This document shows, piece by piece, positions 47,881 to 59,869 of a stretch of DNA of 64,000 nucleotides (position 1 is its first letter; the number at the start of each line of letters is the position of its first letter). Origin of the DNA: Isoperla grammatica (taxonomy: Eukaryota; Arthropoda; Insecta; Plecoptera; Perlodidae). A model generated the notes under the pieces. That model was not told where the DNA came from and ran no database searches. It worked only from the letters and a program-made list of their open reading frames with translations. The position numbers were made by a program, and so were the translations under genes. The stretch is from assembly GCA_945910005.1 (NCBI GenBank), contig OX246745.1, positions 45,666,822 to 45,730,821 on the forward strand, given 5' to 3'.

Positions 47881-48322
47881 GCTAAGTTATTTCAACTAAA
47901 ATTAATTAGAATTAGAATTAGGTGAATATTATTGGATCTCAAATAAATACGAAATTGAACATTTATCCAACTATACTCAAAGTATAGATAAATGAACATT
48001 TGCAGATATGGCAATGAAAATATATGCTACAAATTAAAAATGTAACCAAGTAGGTGGTTTGGGCTTGTTATAGATGTTGTGTAATGTTATGTATGAGTCA
48101 TGTAATGCCCCAGTGTTGTTTACTTTGCTGTGCAACAGCTGCTCTGTGATGTCATCACTGGGTTGTCAGTGATGTCATTCTGTAATCTGTACAAGTCAGT
48201 CTTCTTTATGTTAGCTGACAATAAACAGGGCTTTACCCTCTCATGCATGATTAGGTTTCTCTCTTGCAGGTCAAGCAACTGTTTTTTTTTTATAGTTCAT
48301 TTTGAGAAGACTCAATGACTTA
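47881..48322. other. AT-rich sequence between PLE A and a MITE, nothing recognised
   Basis: No coding or structured feature is supported. Confidence 0.4.
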
Positions 48323-48498
48323 GGTCCGTATGCATAGTCCAGACTCAAGCCTTCCTCAACTCAGCCTATCCTCAACCTCGCCCAACAACCAATCACGGTA
48401 CGGCATTGCCATGTGAACGGCTCTGTGATTGGTGGTTAGGTGAGGCTGAGGAGAGGCTGAGTTGAGGAGGGCTTGAGTGTGAACTATGCATTCAGGCC
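48323..48498. mobile_element. Foldback MITE, 176 bp, TSD TTA
   Basis: Arms of about 75-80 bp: GGTCCGTATGCATAGTCCAG at the left and its imperfect complement (CTATGCATTCAGGCC) at the right, flanked by TTA at 48320-48322 and 48499-48501. A TWA-type 3-bp duplication suggests PIF/Harbinger. Confidence 0.85.
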
Positions 48499-48898
48499 TT
48501 AGTGTCCTTCAAGGCTGGAGGTAAGTTGTTCCAAAGTCTTGGCCCATTAGTTGAGAAGGACGGGGATGATTTAGAATTACGATGATTAAATGTTTGTTTG
48601 CCGGGTGTTGTGATAGCGAAAGTTTTTGGTAAGAGTAAGCAGGCCCGGCTTAAGGGTAAAATCTCGTGTACGCGGGAAGTGAAAATGCCGCCTATAATAT
48701 GTTATATTTCCTCTGACTATAGCATGTTGATAATCACCTACTTAAAAGATGAGATAACAAGAAACTTCAAAAGGCTAAAGGTTATTATTTTGCTAAGGAA
48801 CCCTGCTCGGGGATAATTCATGCCCTAATTGTGAGGAATAACTAGATAGAATGGACACGGGAAGTTTGAGCGGACTCATCCCTTAGCATCCACCCTAA

Positions 48899-49241
48899 AG
48901 GCCCATTCACGCTAAAACTTAAACTTAAACTTATTCATTTAACTTAGAGCAGAAAATTTTGTGCTGTTCACGTTGCCAAGTAGAAATCAAAGTTCAACCA
49001 ATGACAAGACGACTTAGGATTGCCTTCTTTACGTCTTTACCCACCCTCGCACCCGCGGCTGCCCTCTGATTGGTTTAACTTAACAATCCTTAAGATAAAG
49101 TTTGGAGTTTGCAAACTTTCTAAAGTTTGAGTTAGCGGTTAAGTTAACTGTTACTGTTAAGTCGGAAGCATGAACAGCAGCATACAATATCCATAGCCAT
49201 ACCTTATAAGTTTAAGTGTAAGTTTTAGCGTGAATGGGCCT
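48899..49241. mobile_element. MITE, 343 bp, TSD TAA
   Basis: Inverted ends AGGCCCATTCACGCTAAAAC and its complement, flanked by TAA at 48896-48898 and 49242-49244. No coding. Harbinger-like by TSD. Confidence 0.85.
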
Positions 49242-49279
49242 TAACGATGGTAGAAAATATTGGCAAAACTTGATTATGA

Positions 49280-49333
49280 TTCCCAGTGGTGGGTATTGAA
49301 CCAGCGATCTCCTGAACCAGAGTCTCGCGCGTT
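49280..49333 (-). mobile_element. Fragment of a tRNA-derived SINE
   Basis: On the minus strand GCGCGAGACTC and AGGAGATCGC precede a B box GGTTCAATACC (49292-49302), in the same order as the SINE head at 40087. The A box and body are not intact. Confidence 0.55.
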
Positions 49334-51223
49334 ATATATATTAATGTATGAAAAATTTGGTGCGAAGGAAGCAAGAACTATGCATGTGCAACTATTTATG
49401 TGTCATCAGCGGGTTATTTTATGAACTACTAGAAGGGGTTGGTCTGCTTTTTCAACTGGTCGCGTTATTTGAAATTTTAATATTTTACTTGGCAAGCACA
49501 ATTAGTGTTATGCTCCTTTAGAAGAAGAAGTTGTTGAATTCTGTCTAATACACTAAAAAAAAACTAACAAATATATACGTAATAATAATATTTAAGACAT
49601 ATTTATGCCAGGGTAAAGTTTGGATTGATATACAGTTAATACACGTTACATAATTTGTATTTGTATATGTCTACAAAACACCTCTTAAACATATACTGTC
49701 TAAAATTACCAAATGCAGCTTGTAGGCCTACAACTATACAAGAAAAATGTGATTTTCCGATGAATGTTATGAAAGTTACTAAGGCGTGCCTTGCTTTCAA
49801 AAAGACGTAGCAAGGCAAAAGGCACCATCCTGGCCCGCCCTCCCCGAATACACCCCTCACCTATATCACGAGTATTCAGGTGGCCGTCATCCCGAATGTC
49901 TGCCATCTCCGTCCCGTCATCCTCGCCCTCGAGATCGTGCTCCGCGTCGGCGTCAACGTGAGACTCATGTTTGTCGGCACCCCCTCATCCCCACCAACGA
50001 TAAAAAATTTTGACATTTTACTCTTTAAAATAAGAGCTTCTTCTGCCCGAGCTTTTTGTTTTTTGCCGTCTCCCATCCCGAAGGTTATTTACGTTTTCTA
50101 TCCATGTATGCACTTCTTAAATTGAAGAAAAACACATCCTACTCGAGCAAAGAAACAACAGAATGCAATTGTGATTAGTGATAACTGACTAGCACAGGTT
50201 GCGGGTCTTGGAAACACGTGTATAACGCCTATGTAGGTACAAATTTGCCGCCTGTTAGTTTCAGAATATTTCGCACCTGCACCTCATGGAACATATCAAC
50301 CCTTCAATAAAGCGAAGGATGAATGGAGAATGAGTGTTGGGTAAAGCCGTCGTATTTGAAAAAAAATCAAGTACTTCGTTAATAGCCTCATTGGACCAAA
50401 CCACTGTCTCCAAGCCTCCAAGGTGTATATAAGGGATGTTGTACAATACAACTTGTAATAAGTTATTGGCACGCTCTTTGCTAAAACCCGTCATGCAAAA
50501 TGTGTTATTAGTTATTACCTTGTAACTTTAAAATATTCTACACAATCCTTGTCTTAAATTATTTTTTAAATAGGCGGCACTTCTCCGAAGTGCCGCCTTT
50601 GCAATTGTGCCGCCGTACGCGGTCGCGTACGTCGCTTACGCCTAAAGCCGGCCCTGACTGAGTAAGTTTATTATAAAGATAATTAGATGTTTCTGTATTT
50701 TCTATTTTATGCATGAAATTTACCATATGCAAAGTTCTGCAGTTATACATATTAAGCCATCCAAGCTATCTTTGTATTAATATGTATGTATCTCTTTTAA
50801 CGTCTCAACACACCCGCTCGCCATTTTGATCTAATTTCAATAACTTATTGTTAAAATTATATATACCCACACACAAGTTTCGGCTTATATGGGTTTCTCT
50901 ATACTTTCGTAACAAATTAATGTAATTAAAAATACTTATGTAATTATATGATTGTATTACATGTATGTACTCTTGTTGTGAGAATAAAAAACAAACAAAC
51001 AAACAAACAAAAGCTTGTTCTCTGTAAGGAATGTTGAGAATGAATCAAACACATGCATTTTGAGCCTTCTGAATATTGTATTCCAGAACCTTGGTTTTGC
51101 CTGAATAAACATAATCACAATAATCAAATATAGAAAAAATAACTTGGAAAAAATTTTAATCCTAACTTATTAGTATCCAAGAGATCTTTGGCAAGATATA
51201 GGATTTGTTATAGACACGTATAA
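49334..51223. other. No gene recognised; contains a 25-bp hairpin
   Basis: The perfect palindrome GGCGGCACTTCTCCGAAGTGCC plus GCC lies at about 50573-50597. It is followed by GCCGGCCCTG at 50648-50657, which mirrors CAGGCCCGGC at about 48640 and may mark the right end of a degenerate element. Open frames lack family resemblance. Confidence 0.45.
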
Positions 51224-51573
51224 CATACATCCATCCATACGTACATACATACATACATACATACATCCATCCATCCATACATACATACATACATACATAC
51301 ATACATACATACATACATACATACATACATACATACATACATACATACATACATACATACATACATACATACATACATACATACATACATACATACATAC
51401 ATACATTCATACATACATACATACATACATACATACATACATACATACATACATACATACATACATACATACATACATACATACATACATACATACATAC
51501 ATACATACATACATACATACATACATACATACATACATACATACATACATACATACATACATACATACATACA

Positions 51574-51604
<31 letters not shown>
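51224..51604. repeat. (CATA)n tetranucleotide microsatellite, about 380 bp
   Basis: Almost uninterrupted CATA units with a few CATC interruptions at the left and one CATT near 51406. Reading frames through it give a meaningless MYVC repeat. Confidence 0.98.
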
Positions 51605-52763
51605 GTTGTGCCGACAATTAGATTGATTACCAGTCAATTTATTATCGACACCTGGAGCTTGATTAACTTACTGATATCGGGAATGAGAGGGAAGGATTTG
51701 CTGGGTTAAGACATAAGCCTTGTAAGATTGAACTACTATTTAATAAATCAAATACTATGGTACTTACAAAAGCTTACTAATTGTATTAACCCTATCATCC
51801 TACTGAACACCTAATCAGCTTGGCTGCCAGATCACAAGAGAGCGATTGCCGGCTCTTGCAGCATGGAGTGGGGGAGTGGGGGTTACCTCATCCACTCCTG
51901 GTTCCCATAATGTTAGCTTATGGAGTACAGTCATATGTAATAATTAAACAGTGATCTGCCTCAAATCCCCATATGCTGCTTGTCAGTCTACAAACATGTG
52001 GAGAGGCTTGTACTGTCTACTCAGCGATCTCGAGTAGCAGGGATCCAGTGACCGAGGCCTGCAGTTTGCAAGCTAATCAGCTGGACGGGTTGAAGGCTGA
52101 GCAATAAGTCTACAATGTTCTTGAAAAGTTATCTAATCATATTCATGATTACCAAATTATGATTTACCAATCAATCAATGGATATTGATTGAAAGATTTC
52201 CCTGCCCACATCACAGCTTCCCACTTTTTAAAAGAAGGCTATATCTGTGATATGAATTCTTTTCAGAAACACAAAAAAATTAATTTGGGTTTCATAACTT
52301 TTCAAGCGTCATGCGACGTCGTGATGTTAATTCTACAAAGTGACTGTCTCCCACTTACTTGGTTTACTTTGTTTTGATGATACAAAATTGCGATCTCCGA
52401 CGAGTGGAGTAATTTAATTGGAATTAACGTTAGTTATTTTTTTTTTTTTTTTTATTTATTTAATGTCTATCCTATTCAGTTATAAAAACTGATTTACAAA
52501 GAGAGACCTTAAATAAAACTAAGCTATGCAAACAATGAATAGTAATGAAATCATAAATAACAATAACAACAAAAACAAAACAAACTACTGAACTATATGA
52601 AATATAATCAAGAACAAGAAAAAATAATTGAGAAGTGAAATAAAATCAAATGAAGTGGAAATTCAACATATTAAAAAATAAAAATAAAAGTATGCAAATA
52701 AGAAAGAACATGTAGAAACAAAAAAAAACGTGGGAAAAAATTAATATATATATATATATATAT
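51605..52763. other. No gene recognised; poly-T and TA runs
   Basis: A T-run at about 52437-52453 followed by ATTTATTTAATG may be a reversed retroelement tail. (TA)n at 52745-52762 borders the PLE B arm. Confidence 0.4.
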
Positions 52764-54460
52764 GTTGGAGAGGGTTTTTGGGTATTAGTCCACGTTTTGT
52801 GAGGAGGTTGTTTTTTCACATACCTTTTTTCACAACGTTTCGCCGACAAATGTTGCGGCATCATCAGGTGACAGGTCCGGGTCGCGTGTGTTGTCGTCGC
52901 GAACGCCTGGGCTCGACTGTACCGAGAGTGTTGCAATCCTTGTGCACGTCATGCACCGCACCGATCACAGCGCTCGGTGGAGACTGCCTGGCGGTGCAAG
53001 CGGTAACTAGTTGCAGTGGCGCACTGCTCGTGCACAATCTTGCTCTGCTCCTGGTCAAGGGAGGAGAGATGACGTTGTTGTTGTCACCCTGGTTTGAGAC
53101 ACCCGGAGCCCTTGAAGCGAGTGTCTCATCCCTATGCGGCAAGCGGTGCGTCGTGTCAGAGTTGTTGTCACTTGTCATGTGTTCACCGCTGATGTTGGGT
53201 TCCTCTTCCATGTCCTTGATTTGTAAGGCGGTTAAAACCGGAGACCATGTAGCCGAGAGGCTGCGGCTATCATTTTGTTTATTCATACAGTAGGGTCTCT
53301 TCTCGATTTCAATCGCCTCTCTGACGATTCTAGGGTTAAGGCGTTCGATGCCTGCCAACACCCTAGCGTTGTCGAAGTCAATGACGTGATTAGATCGCAG
53401 TGTGTGCTGTGCCAGCGCCGAGGCTTTGTCTCCCTTGTTGACCGCTAGTTTGTGTTCTCTAAGGCGTGACGATATTCTGCGCCCGGTCTGCCCTACGTAG
53501 GTAGAGTTGCAACCCCCACACGGAACCTCGTACACTCCGTGGGTTTCCAAGGGTATATGGTCTTTGGCTTTTCTCAACATCGTGTTGATTTTTCTGTCGG
53601 TGTTGAAAATAGTTCTTATGCCCTCTTTTTTTAGCAACCGCCCTATACGGTCAGTGGTGCCCTTGACATAGGGCAGCATGGCCGTAGCGACTGGTTTTTC
53701 CGACTCATTCTTAGTATCGCGGTCAGGAACGTGGCTGAACGCTTTGGCAATACACCTGTTAGAAAAACCATTGAATTGTAAAGCGTTGCGTACTATGGCC
53801 ATTTCTTCTTTAGTACTTTCCTCGTCCGCCAGCCTTCTAGATCTGATAGCTAACGTTTTAGCTAGTGCGTCAAGTTGCGCCGGATGATGATGGGATGCAG
53901 CATTAAGATACCTGTCTGTGTGGGTTGGCTTCCTATATACTGTGTGCCCAAGGCTGCCGTCGGCTCGTTTAATTATTAGTACGTCCAGGAAGGCAATTTT
54001 CCCCTTTTCCTCCACCTCCATAGTGAATTTAACCTTGGGATGTTGGTTATTCAGGTGGATGAGGAAACTTTCCAGTTCTTCTCTGCTATATGGCCATATG
54101 GCAAACGTGTCATCCACATATCTGACCCATACACTGGGCTTTAAGGGGGCTGAAGCTAGTGCTTTGGTTTCTAAGTCCACCATAAACAAATTGGCCACTA
54201 CGGGGGATAGGGGTGACCCCATGGGTGCCCCCTCTATTTGCTTGTAGATGGTATTATCACATGTAAAATATGTGTTCGTTAGACAGTGTTCAGCGAGATC
54301 CATCAGGTGCGCGGGTGGTTTGTACTGCTCCTTAATAATGGTAAGGGACTCCTTAATCGGCACTTGGGTAAACAAAGATACCACGTCAAAACTTACTAAA
54401 ATGTGGTTGGATGGAACATGTAATTTTTCAATACATTGTATAAAATGAGTGGCATTTTTT
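52764..54460 (-). mobile_element. Penelope-like element B, left copy: RT + GIY-YIG, 5'-truncated
   Basis: The minus-strand frame (52864-54384, extending upstream in frame to about 54450) has RT from palm motif A (SFDVVSLFTQVP) through EGAPMGSPLSPVVANLFM and catalytic WVRYVDDTFAIW, a linker, then GIY-YIG (HGVYEVPCGGC; STYVGQTGRRISSRLREH) and a long hydrophilic tail. There are no stops over 506 codons. The N-terminal PLE region is missing because the copy is 5'-truncated near 54455. It is followed by a hammerhead-like motif and ends at GTTGGAGAGGG next to (TA)n. The product type is a reverse transcriptase with an endonuclease that opens the target. Confidence 0.9.
52830..52871 (-). ncRNA. Hammerhead-ribozyme-like motif, PLE B left copy
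   Basis: Mirror image of 55863-55904 with the same core: CTGATGA, stem II GCCG/CGGC, GAAAC, GTT, stem I TCAC/GTGA. Confidence 0.6.
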
Positions 54461-54487
54461 TATGTAAGACATTGCATACAAGCAAAT

Positions 54488-55970
54488 TACAAGCAAATAG
54501 AGGGGGCACCCATGAGGTCACCCCTATCCCCCGTAGTGGCCAATTTGTTTATGGTGGACTTAGAAACCAAAGCACTAGCTTCAGCCCCCTTAAAGCCCAG
54601 TGTATGGGTCAGATATGTGGATGACACGTTTGCCATATGGCCATATAGCAGAGAAGAACTGGAAAGTTTCCTCATCCACCTGAATAACCAACATCCCAAG
54701 GTTAAATTCACTATGGAGGTGGAGGAAAAGGGGAAAATTGCCTTCCTGGACGTACTAATAATTAAACGAGCCGACGGCCGCCTTGGGCACACAGTATATA
54801 GGAAGCCAACCCACACAGACAGGTATCTTAATGCTGCATCCCATCATCATCCGGCGCAACTTGACGCACTAGCTAAAACGTTAGCTATCAGATCTAGAAG
54901 GCTGGCGGACGAGGAAAGTACTAAAGAAGAAATGGCCATAGTACGCAACGCTTTACAATTCAATGGTTTTTCTAACAGGTGTATTGCCAAAGCGTTCAGC
55001 CACGTTCCTGACCGCGATACTAAGAATGAGTCGGAAAAACCAGTCGCTACGGCCATGCTGCCCTATGTCAAGGGCACCACTGACCGTATAGGGCGGTTGC
55101 TAAAAAAAGAGGGCATAAGAACTATTTTCAACACCGACAGAAAAATCAACACGATGTTGAGAAAAGCCAAAGACCATATACCCTTGGAAACCCACGGAGT
55201 GTACGAGGTTCCGTGTGGGGGTTGCAACTCTACCTACGTAGGGCAGACCGGGCGCAGAATATCGTCACGCCTTAGAGAACACAAACTAGCGGTCAACAAG
55301 GGAGACAAAGCCTCGGCGCTGGCACAGCACACACTGCGATCTAATCACGTCATTGACTTCGACAACGCTAGGGTGTTGGCAGGCATCGAACGCCTTAACC
55401 CTAGAATCGTCAGAGAGGCGATTGAAATCGAGAAGAGACCCTACTGTATGAATAAACAAAATGATAGCCGCAGCCTCTCGGCTACATGGTCTCCGGTTTT
55501 AACCGCCTTACAAATCAAGGACATGGAAGAGGAACCCAACATCAGCGGTGAACACATGACAAGTGACAACAACTCTGACACGACGCACCGCTTGCCGCAT
55601 AGGGATGAGACACTCGCTTCAAGGGCTCCGGGTGTCTCAAACCAGGGTGACAACAACAACGTCATCTCTCCTCCCTTGACCAGGAGCAGAGCAAGATTGT
55701 GCACGAGCAGTGCGCCACTGCAACTAGTTACCGCTTGCACCGCCAGGCAGTCTCCACCGAGCGCTGTGATCGGTGCGGTGCATGACGGGCACAAGGATTG
55801 CAACACTCTCGGTACAGTCGAGCCCAGGCGTTCGCGACGACAACACACGCGACCCGGACCTGTCACCTGATGATGCCGCAACATTTGTCGGCGAAACGTT
55901 GTGAAAAAAGGTATGTGAAAAAACAACCTCCTCACAAAACTTGGACTAATACCCAAAAACCCTCTCCAAC
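54488..55970 (+). mobile_element. Penelope-like element B, right copy: inverted duplicate of the left copy
   Basis: The plus-strand frame (54449-55870; true element sequence from 54488) starts inside RT just before EGAPMRSPLSPVVANLFM and is otherwise the same as the left copy to the end: YVDD, GIY-YIG, tail, hammerhead-like motif, final CCTCTCCAAC. Protein differences seen: G to R before SPLS, S to R in ADGRLG, and V to G near HDGHKDC. It lacks palm motif A, so it cannot encode a full RT. The 13 residues before KQIEGAP come from the spacer. Confidence 0.9.
55863..55904 (+). ncRNA. Hammerhead-ribozyme-like motif, PLE B right copy
   Basis: Stem I TCAC, canonical core CTGATGA (55867-55873), one extra T, stem II GCCG...CGGC, core GAAAC (55893-55897), cleavage triplet GTT, stem I partner GTGA (55901-55904). 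Stem III is only the A-U and C-G pairs, as described for minimal PLE hammerheads, which tend to work as dimers. Its place, after the reading frame, is where PLEs carry it. The four-pair stem I is weak. Confidence 0.6.
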
Positions 55971-56000
55971 ATCTCAGTTTGTCTACGAAAATTTACGTCT

Positions 56001-56042
<42 letters not shown>

Positions 56043-56318
56043 AAAGTAAAAAAGAAGAAAAAAAAAGAAGAAAGAAAAGAAAAAAGAAAAAAAAGAAAAA
56101 AGAAAGAAGAAAAAACTGATTTATTAACGGTCCCAGCTCAAACGAAATGAGGATTGCAAAAATATAATATGTTGCAATAGCATACAAACTAAAACAATAT
56201 TTATCACAGCCAGATTGTCATTAAAACATGTCATTAAAACTGTTGTCATTAAAATTACAAAATATAATATGATGCAATAGCATACAAACTAAAACAACGT
56301 CACACAATGAAACCAGGC
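55971..56318. other. (TA)n and A-rich tract; putative 3' UTR of the ZSWIM gene
   Basis: (TA)n at 56005-56035, then AAAGAAAAAAG-type sequence to about 56115. A roughly 40-bp direct repeat (CAATAGCATACAAACTAAAA) occurs near 56175 and 56277, around three GTCATTAAAA words. No canonical AATAAA is obvious on the minus strand. Confidence 0.45.
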
Positions 56319-58878
56319 CTAACTGCTCTTATACTTCTTAGTGCATTTGGGGCAAATCCAGGCAGTTTTTTTCGGTGCCGATATCAAACCTACACAAGTT
56401 AAGTGAACCCACATCAAACAACACTCGCATACTATAGATTCATGAAGCTGCAGAAGATCGAAACACGAAGAACATTCCCAAACAATTGCTTTTCTCTTTG
56501 TTTCCACAACACTTGTGACTAATAGCCATGCATCGGCAGAGAAAAACTTGCGAACTAATGCTATATCCGCATTCTCATCGAGGACAGCATGGGGCAAGTC
56601 TTCGGGTTTCACCGAAACATCTTTCTCCTCGATCTTTTGTGACGTTGTCAGGGCCTTATGAGCAAGTGAAGGATCGACAAACCATCTAAGAATAATGTTT
56701 GCCTTTTCCCTTTCCTGCATCTTTTTGAAAGGAATAGCCTTGGTGACTATCTTACCTCTCTTCTTGGGCAATCCAATTACAGTGTTTTCACTTCCCTTGG
56801 GTCTGCCTCGCTTGCGAATAGATTTTGGCATAACTATTTTGTTGAGCGACTGCTCGCTCAAAATGCCTGTATCTACGGCAGATGTTTCTGCAGGTTCAAT
56901 TAGATCTTTGTCCACTACTTGTTGGCCTACATTTTCAGTTGCCAGTGGAATCATTACATGTAATTGTTCGGTAGGTTCATCAACAAATTCTATCGGGAGT
57001 TCGAGGCCCATTAGTTCTTGCTGAAATCCTTCAACTTCAACGCCGGGCTCGAGATTCTCATTCCCTGGTAATACAAGTTCATCACGAATCATCACGAACA
57101 GGGGTTGTTGAACGTTGTCTACAAGAATGTCTTCGACAACTTCATCTTCAACAATAGGTTCCATAGCATGGACATGCGTAGGCTCACCTGGTGTAAGAAG
57201 AACCTCCACTTCGTTGTAACTCTCCCAGGATCTCTTTATCTGAAGGATGGTGTTCATTCTGGCCGTAAACCGTTCCCCAGTCTCCTCGGAGATCAAGCCT
57301 GCCAATGCCTGTGTGACAATGGATGCTTGCCTGAATTTTTGATGCTGCGACAGGGTGGCATTTCCTCTCTTTGGTGTGATTGTTATTGATACAGGCTCAC
57401 CAGTTGGGCCTACTGGTGCCATTCTTGTGAATACCCGTTGATTAGCTTGGTAGTATGTTAGCGTCCACCTCTCTGCACATAGGGTTTCTTCAAACAAGGA
57501 GTTTCCCTCAAACCGCCGGACCGCGAAGATGTGCCGGCAAGGCAACAGCATGGACGAGTGTTCCATACACGAACAGTTGGTGCTACTCGTTGTTACTGAC
57601 CCTCGACTTGTTGCCAGCTCGAAGATTCCATCAGTTTCCCCATCTTCAGGGATAGTAACTCTGTCGACCAGTTCAAGTTGCCTGAACACAAAAACTCTTG
57701 CGTGTTCCGTGAGAAACTTGGCATACAGTTGTTGAGGACTTCCAGCCGCATAGTGTAGCACAGGGGCTTTGCTTACCGAGTCGGCGGCTTTTTGATCTCG
57801 CTCATCGCATAATGCATTTTGTATGTCAAAGAAACCTTCAATGAAATCCTCCAAAAAGCTGTGGGGCGTGATCACAGATTTCAGTTTCCCATTGATCGAT
57901 TCAAGCCGGTTGTTTGTTGAATTCATGAAATTACCTTCATTGAATTTACCACACCTCGACCACTCGTCTCGGATACAGTGCCAGTTGGTATCGAAATACT
58001 TAAGAACCCTTGGATTGCCAGTTTTGAGCTCTTCGTAGCACTCTTCGTACTTGGCTACATTTGGCGCATGTGCCATTTTTTGGATTAGAGACAGTGCGCG
58101 CAATCTTTCACCGGGAGTGATCTGCAGCTTCTCGCAAGAAATCTCTCGGTTAAAGGTGCGGAGAGTGTGAAATAAGCAAATGAGGACGTTTGCAGAGGGA
58201 AAACTATCTTTTAGATTTGCCCGTTCCTGCAAGTCCTTGTCGGCCATTATACAGGTCGTTTTGGTCCATGACGGGTTGATTTCTTTAAACTTGTTAATAA
58301 ACCAGCTCATGCTGTCATGATCCTCTTCGACGAGGATGCAAATGGCGACAATTTCTGTAGAACCGTTAGAATCTTCATTGTGTATTAGGTACACAGGAGC
58401 CCTTATATCGAGTAGCTTGTACGTACCATCGATTCCTATGTACTCAGGAAATGCATTCATTGTTTTCTTCATGTCTTCTGTACAAAAGAACAACCCTTTG
58501 AAAGTATCATCTTCACCGGTAAACACATGGCAATCTGCGGCGTACTTATCTTTCAAAAGTCCCACTGTTGCTGCCAAATTGTTTTTTTCTGTCTTCTTGT
58601 ACGAGGCAGCAATATTTGACAGGTCTCTTAATAGAACTATCTTGCCAGTCTCTGCCTGGATCATTTTTTTGACAAGCTTTTTATTTGCCTCCATGGACAT
58701 GAGGTCATTTATCTTGTCTCTTGTTTCTCCTGGCAACCGCCGCTGTTGTGGGTAGCGTTCAAACAGTTCTTTCGAAACGTCGTGATTGTGTTCTATGTTC
58801 ATTGACATTACTTGCAGCGCACAGCCATCCACAGATGCAGCAACTCTGATGAATGCTTGGCAGTCAGTCTGGAAGGTA
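56319..58878 (-). CDS. MULE-type transposase/ZSWIM protein with SWIM, AT-hook and PHD-like finger, exon 2
   Basis: The open frame runs from the acceptor TTTGTGATTTCAG|T (58879/58878) to the stop at 56319. It starts with TFQTDCQAFIRVAASVDGC, the FAR1-like entry of ZSWIM3-type proteins, and EHNHDVSKELFERYP. A MULE DDE core follows (IGIDGTYK, about residue 135 counted from 58832; IMADKDLQERANLKDSFP with CLFH, about 197-225; NRLESINGKLK), then SWIM zinc finger CSCMEHSSMLLPCRHIFAVR (about 420-440), a long acidic low-complexity region, AT-hook RKRGRPKGSEN (about 668) and a C-terminal C4HC3 PHD-like finger (CSSC ... CECCLMWVHLTC ... WICPKC). It is probably a nuclear DNA-binding protein, either a Mutator-like transposase or a domesticated copy. 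No TIRs with target duplication were found around it. Confidence 0.85.
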
Positions 58879-59020
58879 CTGAAATCACAAAAGCAGAAAA
58901 TATCAGATTAACGACTCATAATTGTGGAAAGACTGTGCTAGATGGAAGAAAACAAAGCCTAGACACACAGCAAAGCACCTGTGCTACTGTGTGTGTCTAA
59001 CCAAACATCAGCATGCCTAA

Positions 59021-59740
59021 TCCAGTAATGCTGTGTAGGCCTAGAAGTGAACAGAATAGGCTCAGTAGCTAGTAGGCCCTAGACTAAGCAAACAGCAGTA
59101 GGCCCTAGGCCTAAGCCTAATCCAGCAATGCTGTGTAGGCCTAGAAGTGAACAGAATAGGCTCAGTAGCTAGTAGGCCCTAGACTAAGCAAACAGCAGTA
59201 GGCCCTAGGCCTAAGCCTAATCCAGCAATGCTGTGTAGGCCTAGAAGTGAACAGAATAGGCTCAGTAGCTAGTAGGCCCTAGACTAAGCAAACAGCAGTA
59301 GGCCCTAGGCCTAAGCCTAATCCAGCAATGCTGTGTAGGCCTAGAAGTGAACAGAATAGGCTCAGTAGCTAGTAGGCCCTAGACTAAGCAAACAGCAGTA
59401 GGCCCTAGGCCTAAGCCTAATCCAGCAATGCTGTGTAGGCCTAGAAGTGAACAGAATAGGCTCAGTAGCTAGTAGGCCCTAGACTAAGCAAACAGCAGTA
59501 GGCCCTAGGCCTAAGCCTAATCCAGCAATGCTGTGTAGGCCTAGAAGTGAACAGAATAGGCTCAGTAGCTAGTAGGCCCTAGACTAAGCAAACAGCAGTA
59601 GGCCCTAGGCCTAAGCCTAATCCAGCAATGCTGTGTAGGCCTAGAAGTGAACAGAATAGGCTCAGTAGCTAGTAGGCCCTAGACTAAGCAAACAGCAGTA
59701 GGCCCTAGGCCTAAGCCTAATCCAGCAATGCTGTGTAGGC
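59021..59740. repeat. 100-bp minisatellite, 7.2 copies, in the ZSWIM intron
   Basis: A unit starting TCCAGCAATGCTGTGTAGGC recurs exactly every 100 bp from 59021 to 59721, with almost no divergence (the first copy has AGTAATG). Each unit contains several TAGGCC words. (TAGGCC)n follows at about 59800-59823. Confidence 0.98.
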
Positions 59741-59869
59741 AGGGCAAATGCAGCGTGGCAAGGGCAAGACTAGGCATATGCCATGCCACCAGCTACGCTA
59801 GGCCTAGGCCTAGGCCTAGGCCTCTTCCATACACATTTCTAAATTAATATTACAGACATTGAGGCTTAC

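Larger units (their letters stand above)
52764..55970. repeat. Large inverted repeat: 1,483-bp arms, 241-bp spacer
   Basis: Arms 52764-54246 and 54488-55970 have equal length, so no net indel, and are almost identical. The spacer 54247-54487 holds the extra RT sequence of the left copy plus about 30 bp of unrelated sequence. Confidence 0.95.

Noticed and set aside
51162..51637. Several open frames with repeated MYVC
   Set aside because: Translation of the (CATA)n microsatellite in different frames.
53678..54247. Open frames opposite the PLE B reading frames
   Set aside because: Antisense shadows of a conserved RT/GIY-YIG frame; the same shadows appear mirrored in the other arm.
59021..59740. 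100-bp units considered as CRISPR or coding repeat
   Set aside because: No spacers, no conserved open frame; intronic minisatellite.
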